The notes beneath the pieces are model-generated. The model saw only the letters and a list, made by a program, of their open reading frames with translations. It was not told the origin of the DNA and did no database searches. From contig JANOXJ010000221.1 in NCBI GenBank assembly GCA_031418455.1, positions 1 to 64,000 of the forward strand: a stretch of 64,000 nucleotides of DNA, in the 5' to 3' direction. A program made the position numbers and the translations under genes. This DNA is from JANNVZ01 sp031418455 (GTDB lineage: Bacteria > Bacteroidota > Bacteroidia > Flavobacteriales_D > Sanyastnellaceae). Each line of letters opens with the position of its first letter. The stretch's first letter is position 1. Shown one piece after another: positions 16,257 through 24,349 of this stretch.

Positions 16257-19223
16257 ATGACATTGAAGCGAAGTTTTTTTTATTGGGTAATAGTTGTTTT
16301 TGGTCTTACTCCATGTGAGGTTTTGTCTCAAGCTCAAATAGTGCTGAGCGAAATACAAATAACCAACGCTACTACTTTGGCTGATGAGGATGGTGACTAT
16401 GGCGATTGGGTGGAGGTGTGGAATGCAGGCAATGAATATGCTAATCTGGAAGGATATTCATTAAGTGATGACACTCAAAATTTACAAAAGTGGATTTTCC
16501 CGCAATGGACAATTGCACCGAATGAGCGTGTTGTTGTTTTTGCTTCTGCAAAAAATAGATATACAGATCCTTTGCACACAAATTTTAAGTTGAATGCAGG
16601 CGAAACAATTTTGCTTTCAAATTCAGAGTCAGAAATTTTAGTAAATGTTCAGATTCCTTCTTTGCAACTGGGCCATGTTTTTCAAACCAACGATGTAGGC
16701 AATTCTTGGTGCATAGCTACCACTGCTTCGCCTAATGCAGAGAATGTAGCTGAGTGTGCAAGCGGCTATGAAACCAAGCCCAATTTTGAAATTGAAAGTG
16801 GAGTGTACAACGGAACGCAAATGGTGGCTATATCTGCTGTAAATCCAAATGCGGAAATTAGATATACTACTGACGGTAGTTTGCCCAATGCAACGAGTGA
16901 ATTGTATACAGCACCTTTAATGGTAGATGCTACAGTCACCATTTCTGCACGCTGCTTTAGCAGCTCTGCATTGCCCTCCATGGTAGAGAAAAATACTTAT
17001 TTAATAAATGAATGGCAAATAGATATACCTGTAGTTTGCATAAGCACCGACCCATACAACCTTTGGGATTCGCTTTATGGCATATATGCTTTTGGTCCGC
17101 CTGACTATGGTGGCTATCCTTATTTCGGTGCTAATTTTTGGGAAGATTGGGAGCGCGAATCTTACATGGAATATTTTGATGTTAACCATGTGAAGCAAGT
17201 AGAAGGACCAGTGGGCTTAAAAATTCATGGTGGTTGGTCGCGAGGCAATGAACAAAAAAGTTTTAGAGTGCAATGCAAAGATCAATACGGCATGGAGTCT
17301 ATGGACTATCCAATGATTGCTGATAAGCCATATATAACCTCATTTAAAGGATTTAATTTGCGCAACGGAGGCAACGACTATTGGGGACCGCGCTTTCATG
17401 ACGCACTTATGCAGCGCACACTTAAAGGAACTAATGCAGACTATATGGCCTACGAACCTGTAGTAGTATTTCTTAATGGTGAGTACTGGGGTTTTATGGA
17501 AATGCGCGAGGTTGAAGACCAGCACTGGGTGGAAAACAATCATGGAATTAATAGTGCTGATGCATCGGTAATTAGCTACAACTATATGGGCCTTAATGTT
17601 ATTAGTGGCTCTGATGAAAGTTTTTTTGAACTGCATGATTATGCTATGAACACTGATCCTCTTGCCAGTGATTTTTATCCCACCATTAGTTCTATGCTCA
17701 ATATAGAAAATTATGTGGATTACATAATAGCAGAAACATATTTCTGCAATGGCGACTGGAGCAATGGCTGGATAAACAATACTAAGTTTTGGCATGACGA
17801 TACACCAGGCGGCAAATGGAATTTTTTGCTCATGGATATGGATTTTGGAATGGGTTTGGCTGGTAATGGTCCGAATGATGATTATATAAATACAGCGGGT
17901 GATGAGGGTTGGTATACCGACCAAATTTTTTCTAAAATTATACAAAACGAAACGTTTAGAAAATACTTCATCAATAGATATGCTGATTTAATGAACTCTG
18001 CTTTTCAGCCTGAGAGAGTAAATACTATGGCCAATGAAATGCGCGATGAAATAACACCAATTTTTGAAAGACACTGCCAACGTTGGGGAACCGATTTTGG
18101 ATCGTTGCAGTGGGCAGTAGACGGCAGGCTGGATTGGAACGCACAACGTGTTGATGGTTCGCGCACAGTGGTGCAAAATCATTTTAATTTAGAAAATCAG
18201 GTGACAATAAATTTAGATGTGGTGCCTGCTGGTGCAGGTCGCATACACATAAGTACTATTGAGCCCGATGAGTTAGCATATCCCTGGTCTGGTGTTTACT
18301 ACAATGGTGTTCCTGTGAAAATTACTGTGGTGGCCAATCCAGGTTTTACATTTCATCATTGGGCACCCAATGGCATATTTCCAACCGCAATTTATGTAGA
18401 CCAGTTTATTACCAATTTTGAAACCAATGAATCTTTTACAGCCTATTTTGTAGGTGAACCTGCTGAGAATGCTGTGCAAGTTTCTGAGTTTATGTACAAC
18501 GATGATGAAGCAAATGAAAGTGGTGACTGGATAGAGCTTCATAATACTTTAGATGTGCCCTTGGATTTGTCTAGCATGTACATCAAAGATGCAAATTATT
18601 TTAATCGTTATAATATTCCTCTTAACTTAACCATTGCTCCTAATGAATATGTGGTGATAGCGGAAAATGTAGAATTGTTTCAGGCTCAATACCCTGATGT
18701 AAATGCTGTGTTTGGTCCATTAGGTTTTAGTTTAAATAATGCTAATGATGACATTAGTCTCTTTGATTATCATGATGCGCAGGTAATAAGCATTAGTTAT
18801 ACTGATGAGGCTCCATGGCCATCAAATAGCGATGGTACAGGCCGTACAAATGAATTTGATATTTCTACTAACGACCAAAACCTGGCATCCAATTGGGAGG
18901 CAGGCTGCCCTAGCGGAAGCCCTGGCGAAGAGTATGATCCAAATTGTGGAGTGGTGTATGTAGATGCATTTAATGCAGGTAGCAAAAGTGTTATATTATA
19001 TCCATCGCCTGCTAATAATGAAATAAATGTGCAGCTTAGTTCTGATTTGGCTAATAAAAATTATACATGCGAAATATTAGATGCAACTGGCAACATGGTA
19101 TTAGCAACTTCTGCAAGCATGGCTCTTACCAAAATAGATATTGAAAGTTTAGCAGCGGGTATGTATGTAGTAAGAATTTTATCCAATGATTTCAATACTA
19201 CACTACCATTTATAGTGGAGTGA
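16257..19223 (+). CDS. Secreted CotH-kinase family protein with lamin-tail domains and T9SS type A domain
   Basis: The 988-residue product has a signal peptide (from MTLKRSFFYWVIVVFG to VLSQ). An N-terminal lamin-tail domain covers about residues 25-150 (IVLSEIQITNATTLADEDGD). A chitobiase C-terminal-like domain covers about residues 180-245 (AEIRYTTDGSLPNATSE). A CotH domain covers about residues 255-620, with VGLKIHGGWSRGNEQKSFRV, EPVVVFLNGEYWGF and the acidic motif NFLLMDMDFGMG that supplies metal ligands. A Gly-rich insertion, a second lamin-tail domain (about residues 745-880, VQVSEFMYNDDEANESGDW) and a T9SS type A tail (ILYPSPANNEI...LPFIVE) follow. CotH proteins of spores are atypical protein kinases. 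Why a kinase-like domain would act outside the cell here is unknown. The lamin-tail protein at 11900-16078 is transcribed divergently from the same 180-base interval. Confidence 0.9.
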   Translation: MTLKRSFFYWVIVVFGLTPCEVLSQAQIVLSEIQITNATTLADEDGDYGDWVEVWNAGNEYANLEGYSLSDDTQNLQKWIFPQWTIAPNERVVVFASAKNRYTDPLHTNFKLNAGETILLSNSESEILVNVQIPSLQLGHVFQTNDVGNSWCIATTASPNAENVAECASGYETKPNFEIESGVYNGTQMVAISAVNPNAEIRYTTDGSLPNATSELYTAPLMVDATVTISARCFSSSALPSMVEKNTYLINEWQIDIPVVCISTDPYNLWDSLYGIYAFGPPDYGGYPYFGANFWEDWERESYMEYFDVNHVKQVEGPVGLKIHGGWSRGNEQKSFRVQCKDQYGMESMDYPMIADKPYITSFKGFNLRNGGNDYWGPRFHDALMQRTLKGTNADYMAYEPVVVFLNGEYWGFMEMREVEDQHWVENNHGINSADASVISYNYMGLNVISGSDESFFELHDYAMNTDPLASDFYPTISSMLNIENYVDYIIAETYFCNGDWSNGWINNTKFWHDDTPGGKWNFLLMDMDFGMGLAGNGPNDDYINTAGDEGWYTDQIFSKIIQNETFRKYFINRYADLMNSAFQPERVNTMANEMRDEITPIFERHCQRWGTDFGSLQWAVDGRLDWNAQRVDGSRTVVQNHFNLENQVTINLDVVPAGAGRIHISTIEPDELAYPWSGVYYNGVPVKITVVANPGFTFHHWAPNGIFPTAIYVDQFITNFETNESFTAYFVGEPAENAVQVSEFMYNDDEANESGDWIELHNTLDVPLDLSSMYIKDANYFNRYNIPLNLTIAPNEYVVIAENVELFQAQYPDVNAVFGPLGFSLNNANDDISLFDYHDAQVISISYTDEAPWPSNSDGTGRTNEFDISTNDQNLASNWEAGCPSGSPGEEYDPNCGVVYVDAFNAGSKSVILYPSPANNEINVQLSSDLANKNYTCEILDATGNMVLATSASMALTKIDIESLAAGMYVVRILSNDFNTTLPFIVE

Positions 19224-19243
19224 TAAAATTAAAATATTAGGTG

Positions 19244-19281
19244 AAAAAAAAAGAGTCTCTATAAAGGAGACTCTTTTTTTA
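19244..19281. terminator. Bidirectional terminator
   Basis: AAAAAAAGAGTCTC pairs with GAGACTCTTTTTTT around a short loop. It separates the CotH gene (plus) from the convergent gene ending at 19307 (minus). Confidence 0.9.
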
Positions 19282-19306
19282 TTGATTGTAATGCGCACGT
19301 GGCGTC

Positions 19307-19840
19307 TTATTCTCCTTTTGAACTTTCGCCCACAAACTGGTCTATCTTGTTTTTAAATAGGATATTAAATGTGGTTAAAGAACCATAAATACGTGTAATG
19401 TATTGTTGCAAGTCCACTTTGTCTTCATCAGTTAGTTTGGTATGCGCATTTATCTTTTGTTCCATTACACGCAGTCTGTCGCGCAGCAAAACTATCTTAT
19501 GAAAAAATGCTTCCATCGGTATCTCTTTGGGCTTAAGAGATGTGTCTTTAGGCTGGAGTAGTAGATTGCCTCCTTCCCACTTATCGCCAAGCTCTACAAT
19601 CTCTGATACGTCATAATACATATCAAATACATTTTTCACAGCGTCCACTACATCTTCCAATTCTACCGTTTTGCTGCCTGCAGGTGCAGCCTCCAAAAGC
19701 TGATAACCGTCAAAACCTTTGCCCAGTTCTTTCTCGCCATGTTCTTTAAAAAAAATACGGTATTTATAATCGTCCATACCAAAAACTACTCCTTCGCCAA
19801 ATGAGGGGTGAGTAATGCGAGCGCCTATTCCAAAATTCAT
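19307..19840 (-). CDS. Conserved cytoplasmic protein with UvrD-C/Tudor-like N-terminal barrel
   Basis: This 177-residue protein has no signal or membrane segment. The first 40 residues (GARITHPSFGEGVVFGM, then YKYRIFFKEHGEKEL) resemble the small beta-barrel at the C-terminus of PcrA/UvrD helicases, which has the pattern G-x-V-x-H-P-x-F-G-x-G-x-V and contacts RNA polymerase in those proteins. The remainder is largely helical and acidic (LEDVVDAVKNVFDMYYDV; LTDEDKVDLQQYITRIYG). I do not know a characterised homologue. A role in transcription- or nucleic-acid-linked processes is only suggested by the barrel. It stands between the CotH gene and the potassium channel, with 85 bases to the latter. 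Confidence 0.75.
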   Translation of the reverse strand: MNFGIGARITHPSFGEGVVFGMDDYKYRIFFKEHGEKELGKGFDGYQLLEAAPAGSKTVELEDVVDAVKNVFDMYYDVSEIVELGDKWEGGNLLLQPKDTSLKPKEIPMEAFFHKIVLLRDRLRVMEQKINAHTKLTDEDKVDLQQYITRIYGSLTTFNILFKNKIDQFVGESSKGE

Positions 19841-19925
19841 AATGCTATGTTTTTATTTTTAAATAATTATGTTGGTTTAATTCTTCGGCAAAAATGTGAT
19901 TCTATTTTCTTTAGCTGCAAGGTAT

Positions 19926-20858
19926 TTATACTTTTTCATACAAATGCAAATCGTTTAGATCCATAACAGCTTTTCCTTTTTCATTTATAGTAAATGCCCT
20001 AAGAAATTTTGCATCCCACACAAATTCATTAGCAGTATAGCTAAAGCGCGAATGTACTGTTTGGTGAAACGTATCGTCAAAACCGGATATGAGAATGAGC
20101 ACCTCTGCATCCAACTCTTTTAGTTGCTCTTCCGTTAGTCCATACAAGGGGCTACTGTCATCTATTTTATGCACCAGTGTCCAGCTGAGTGGTAAGAATA
20201 TGATGTGTTCTATTTCTAATTTTAAGGCAAAGTATTTTCTGTTCAATGCATCAGAATTTGTTTCGCGCATCATGAGTATAGCGCGTGCATTCATTTCCAT
20301 TAGCACATTGTTGCGCTTATTGGCTAAGCGAAACATGAGGGCCTTGCCATCTTGGTATGGAGCTATAATGGCATTGTTGCTATAGGCAAGCATAGCTTTG
20401 GGCTTGCTAAATCTGGCGTACATAAGACCGGTAGCTACTGCAAAAAACAATAGTCCGCAAAAGGCTTCAAAAGATGCTACTGTGCTGGCCAAAATTCCTT
20501 TGGGTGCTATGGAGCCATAACCCACTGTGGTAAACGTTTGTGTTGAAAAATAGAAACAGTCCATAAAAGTTTCGAGGGCTGTTTCGCCACGCACTCCTAT
20601 CAAATGCTCAGTACCTATGCCATAATACAATGCTGCAAATAGCAAACTGAAAACAACATAGGTGATTAAAATGATTAAGAAAAAGATGGAGTTGTGTAAC
20701 TGAAGGAGTTGCTGGTAAATATTGCGAAGACCACTGCTGCCATTCTTACGTACAGTGTTAAATGAGCCATCCTTGTTTATTGCACGCTGCGATTTACTGC
20801 CTATTTTTTCTCCAAAACCAGGGTCTTGTATTCTACTTTTATCTGTGATTCTAATCAT
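19926..20858 (-). CDS. Inward-rectifier (KirBac-type) potassium channel
   Basis: This 310-residue inner-membrane channel has the full KirBac layout. The N-terminal slide-helix region contains DPGFGEKIGSKSQRAINKDG. TM1 is at about residues 55-80 (FFLIILITYVVFSLLFAALYY). The pore helix and selectivity filter TTVGYGS lie near residues 112-118. TM2 is at about residues 125-150. A cytoplasmic immunoglobulin-like C-terminal domain covers about residues 155-300 (LMFRLANKRNNVLMEMNARA). Four subunits form the pore. Cytoplasmic ligands or lipids gate it in characterised relatives. It is followed by the S12 methylthiotransferase gene on the same strand; rimO ends 42 bases upstream of this start, so co-transcription is possible, although the functions are unrelated. 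Confidence 0.95.
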   Translation of the reverse strand: MIRITDKSRIQDPGFGEKIGSKSQRAINKDGSFNTVRKNGSSGLRNIYQQLLQLHNSIFFLIILITYVVFSLLFAALYYGIGTEHLIGVRGETALETFMDCFYFSTQTFTTVGYGSIAPKGILASTVASFEAFCGLLFFAVATGLMYARFSKPKAMLAYSNNAIIAPYQDGKALMFRLANKRNNVLMEMNARAILMMRETNSDALNRKYFALKLEIEHIIFLPLSWTLVHKIDDSSPLYGLTEEQLKELDAEVLILISGFDDTFHQTVHSRFSYTANEFVWDAKFLRAFTINEKGKAVMDLNDLHLYEKV

Positions 20859-20899
20859 AGATGGTATTGCAAATAACTAATGATTTAAAACATTCATTA

Positions 20900-22219
20900 T
20901 TACTCTTTTATCACAGGCGTTCCCATAAGGTCGTAATGCTCTGCACTATCTATGTGCACCTCTGCAAAATCGCCCACGCGCAAGTAGCCTTTAGATTTTT
21001 CTATTACCACTTCATTGTCCACCTCAGGCGAGTCAAATTCTGTGCGACCTAGGTAATAATCACCTTCTACTTTGTCTATCAGCACACGCATTGTCTTACC
21101 TACCTTTTCCTGATTTAGCTCAAAACTTATTTGCGATTGTGCCTCCATAATGGTGTCGGCTCGTTTCTTTTTTGTTTTAGCAGGCACATCGTCTTTTGCA
21201 TTATATGCATGCGTATTTTCCTCGTGTGAGTAGGTAAATACTCCCAGACGATCGAAACGTGAGGTTTGCATCCAGTTAAGCATTTCTTCGAAATCTGCCT
21301 GAGTTTCGCCCGGGTAACCCGCTATTAGTGTAGTTCTGAGTGCTATACCGGGCACTTTTTCGCGTATGGTTTGCACCAAAGCATCTGTTTTTTCGCGCGT
21401 TATGCCTCTTCGCATGGCTTGCAGCATGCGTGTAGTGCCGTGTTGCAGCGGCATATCCAAATACTTGCATATGTTACTTCGCTCATTCATTACATCCAGC
21501 ACATCCATAGGGAAGCCAGCAGGGAATGCGTATTGCAGCCTTATCCAGTCTATACCCTCCACATCAGATAGTTTGCGAAGCAAATCGGCCAATTTTCTGT
21601 CTTTGTATATATCCAGACCGTAATATGTAAGGTCTTGGGCTATTAATATGAGTTCCTTAGTGCCTTGGGCTGCCAGTTTTTTGGCATTGCTTACAAGCTG
21701 GTCCATATCTGTGCTCACATGCTTGCCGCGCATAAGTGGTATGGCGCAAAAGGAGCATGGCCTGTCGCATCCTTCAGATATTTTAAAATAGGCGTAGTGT
21801 GCAGGCGTGGTCAACAATCGTTCGCCTATTAGCTCATGCTTATAGTCGGCTTTAAGTGTTTTGAGCAAACGTGGCAATTCGCGTGTGCCAAAAAATGCGT
21901 CAACTTCCGGAATGTCTTTTTCTAACTCCGGCTTGTAGCGCTCGCTTAAGCAACCGGTAACATAGAGCTTTTCTACATTGCCTTTGCCTTTCTCTTTGGC
22001 CCAGGCCAATATGGTGTTTATGCTTTGTTCCTTGGCATTTTCAATAAAACCGCAGGTGTTTATTATCACTATTTCGGCATCTTTATCTTCCGATTCGTGC
22101 TCTACACTGTACTGGTTGGCCTTTAGCTGGGCCATCATTACCTCACTGTCAAAAATGTTTTTGGCGCACCCCAGGGTTACCACATTCACCTTATTTTTCT
22201 TTAATGTCTTGGTCTTCAT
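20900..22219 (-). CDS. rimO: Ribosomal protein uS12 (Asp88) methylthiotransferase
   Basis: RimO is a radical-SAM enzyme that methylthiolates an aspartate of ribosomal protein uS12. From the ATG at 22219 the protein has 439 residues. The N-terminal UPF0004 domain carries the three cysteines of the auxiliary [4Fe-4S] cluster at 18, 56 and 90 (LGCAKN, NTCGFIE, TGCLSER). The radical-SAM motif CDRPCSFC has cysteines 151, 155 and 158. A C-terminal TRAM domain (EVDNEVVIEKSKGYLRVGDF) binds the substrate. LGCAKNxxDSE with a CDRPCSFCAIP motif is typical of RimO and separates it from MiaB. A longer frame to 22252 exists, but its extra residues do not look conserved. Confidence 0.95.
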   Translation of the reverse strand: MKTKTLKKNKVNVVTLGCAKNIFDSEVMMAQLKANQYSVEHESEDKDAEIVIINTCGFIENAKEQSINTILAWAKEKGKGNVEKLYVTGCLSERYKPELEKDIPEVDAFFGTRELPRLLKTLKADYKHELIGERLLTTPAHYAYFKISEGCDRPCSFCAIPLMRGKHVSTDMDQLVSNAKKLAAQGTKELILIAQDLTYYGLDIYKDRKLADLLRKLSDVEGIDWIRLQYAFPAGFPMDVLDVMNERSNICKYLDMPLQHGTTRMLQAMRRGITREKTDALVQTIREKVPGIALRTTLIAGYPGETQADFEEMLNWMQTSRFDRLGVFTYSHEENTHAYNAKDDVPAKTKKKRADTIMEAQSQISFELNQEKVGKTMRVLIDKVEGDYYLGRTEFDSPEVDNEVVIEKSKGYLRVGDFAEVHIDSAEHYDLMGTPVIKE

Positions 22220-22355
22220 TGCTGGGGGCAAATGTCGCCACCATTTGAGCAATTTCCGCTTTGTTTTTTCATAAAATGTCCAATACCACTCTGTTTCGAA
22301 GTGTAACCTTGCTTGTGCGGACCAAGTATAAATGGCACCCTATTTCTACTATCCT

Positions 22356-24347
22356 ATGAAATACCCTGCTTTGGCAGCCATTTTTCTTATTTTGTCAAAT
22401 GTGCATTTGAGCGCGCAATCTGACAGTGCCACAGCTATTTTAAGTATTCCAACTTCCAAATATTTTTCCTCTACAGAGGTTAATAATGCTATTGCCAAAC
22501 ATGTAACCGTTTCTAGCTTGTCTGAGCAAGATGTACGGGAAGCACCAGGTACTATTTTGGTTTTGGACCGCCAGGAAATTCTTGCATCAGGTGCCCGCGA
22601 TATAATGGAATTGTTGGCATGCATACCAGGTTTTAATTTTGCGTTGGATGTGGATGGAGTAATTGGCCTTGGTATAAGGGGCAACTGGGCTCACGAGGGC
22701 AAATTTCTGATGATGTATAATGGTATACCCCTTAACGAATTTGATTTTGGAACATTTGCCTTCTCTCAACGTGTCAATCTTTCTAATATTAATAGAATAG
22801 AAATTCTAAATGGGCCAGGTTCCATTATCTATGGTGGCACTGCCGCGCTAGGCATTATTAATTTGGTTACCTTTAAGCCTGGTGAAAACGATGGCACAAC
22901 TATTTCTGCTGAAAATGCTTTTACTAAGGAAGGTTTTGCAAGATTTAGAACAGGGCTTACCGGCAATCATTATTTGGGTAATGAAACCTTTGTGTCATAC
23001 GATTTGTCCATGAGCCAGGGCAATAAATCAAATGCATTGTCTGAAGACGAATATGGTAGTGTTCTGAATTATAAAGATAGCACAGATATACGCTCTAGCG
23101 AAGTCTACGTGCGCATTCAAAGAAAAAATTTAGGTATTCAATACTATTCAAACGATTATAATTTTGGTGTAGTCAGTAGCTCGTATAGAGTTCAGATGCA
23201 AACATCTGCAGCGGAGCTTATTTATGACAAAAAGCTAAACTTAAAGCACCGCTTGCAGATAAAACCGGTGTATCAATTTCAAATGCCATGGTCTTATCAA
23301 AATGCTTCAGATGCAGAGTTGAATGCTTATAATACTAATGTCAGAAAATGGAGTTTGTACACGCGGCTAGCCAGCAATTGGTCCAGAAAATTTCATTCGA
23401 GCATTGGGCTTCAATTATTTTCAACTACCAGTAAGTATGAGTTAGAAGAAGGTGTAGCTGTGCAAAATGCCAGGTCTAGTTTGCAAAAAATGAATATTGC
23501 GGCAGGCTTTGCCGATGTGAGCGCTAAGTTTAAAATTGGTAATTTCAATGCGGGTGTAAGAGGTGAAATAAATAACCAGCTGCCTGCGCAACTACTTCCC
23601 CGATTGGCATATAGCAAAGTTTTAGGTAAAGTATACATTAAGGCCTCGTATGCATCCGCGTATAAAATACCTACTATTCAAAATTTGCTTCTTGGCCCTG
23701 CCGATACTGACTTGAAGGTAGAAAAAGTAAAACACCAGGAATTTCAGATAGGTTGTGATATTTCTAAGTACCTGTCTGCTCAGGGCAGTGTTTATAATAG
23801 CATAATTTCTAATCCTATTGTTTACTTCAGTGATACAATAAGCATAGACAATTACTTAAACAGAACCAAAGCTGGTACCTCCGGTTTCGAATTGTCATTT
23901 AACATCCATTCAAAAAAGTTAACCGGTAATATTGGTTATTGTTATTTCAAAAATAATGGAAGCGTTTCAGATTTTCCTGATATTGTTAATTCCAAAGGTG
24001 AAATATTAGCATTTCCAAACCATAGAGTTTGTTCATATTTAAGATATAGATATAATGATAGCTGGGCGTTCAATTTTAGAACCATAGCGCAAAACAGAAT
24101 ATGCACTTACCAGATAGATGAAGAAACAGGTGCAAGCAATGAGGTGGATATACCCCGCACATTGCTATTAAGTGCTGATGTGGATTTTAGTTTTCCGGCA
24201 CTACAAAGTTTTTCTTTTAGAGTAGGTATACAAAATATTCTCAATGCGAATTATTGTATTGCCAGTCCTTATAATTCCGGTGTGCCATCTATGCAAATGA
24301 ATGGAAGGGAATTTAAGCTCGAACTTAAATATCAAATCACGAAATAA
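22356..24347 (+). CDS. TonB-dependent outer-membrane receptor
   Basis: I start at the ATG at 22356 because it opens a signal peptide (MKYPALAAIFLILSNVHLSAQ). The 663-residue protein has a plug domain at about residues 45-165, with VREAPGTILVLDRQEI, LACIPGFN and RIEILNGPGSIIYGGTA, and then a C-terminal beta barrel. It lacks the N-terminal carboxypeptidase-like domain of SusC proteins, and no susD gene is adjacent, so it looks like a colicin-I/vitamin- or siderophore-type receptor whose ligand is unknown. The SpoIIE-type phosphatase gene begins 2 bases after its stop codon, indicating tight co-transcription and perhaps translational coupling. The link between receptor and cytoplasmic switch is discussed in the findings. 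Confidence 0.92.
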   Translation: MKYPALAAIFLILSNVHLSAQSDSATAILSIPTSKYFSSTEVNNAIAKHVTVSSLSEQDVREAPGTILVLDRQEILASGARDIMELLACIPGFNFALDVDGVIGLGIRGNWAHEGKFLMMYNGIPLNEFDFGTFAFSQRVNLSNINRIEILNGPGSIIYGGTAALGIINLVTFKPGENDGTTISAENAFTKEGFARFRTGLTGNHYLGNETFVSYDLSMSQGNKSNALSEDEYGSVLNYKDSTDIRSSEVYVRIQRKNLGIQYYSNDYNFGVVSSSYRVQMQTSAAELIYDKKLNLKHRLQIKPVYQFQMPWSYQNASDAELNAYNTNVRKWSLYTRLASNWSRKFHSSIGLQLFSTTSKYELEEGVAVQNARSSLQKMNIAAGFADVSAKFKIGNFNAGVRGEINNQLPAQLLPRLAYSKVLGKVYIKASYASAYKIPTIQNLLLGPADTDLKVEKVKHQEFQIGCDISKYLSAQGSVYNSIISNPIVYFSDTISIDNYLNRTKAGTSGFELSFNIHSKKLTGNIGYCYFKNNGSVSDFPDIVNSKGEILAFPNHRVCSYLRYRYNDSWAFNFRTIAQNRICTYQIDEETGASNEVDIPRTLLLSADVDFSFPALQSFSFRVGIQNILNANYCIASPYNSGVPSMQMNGREFKLELKYQITK

Positions 24348-24349
24348 AA

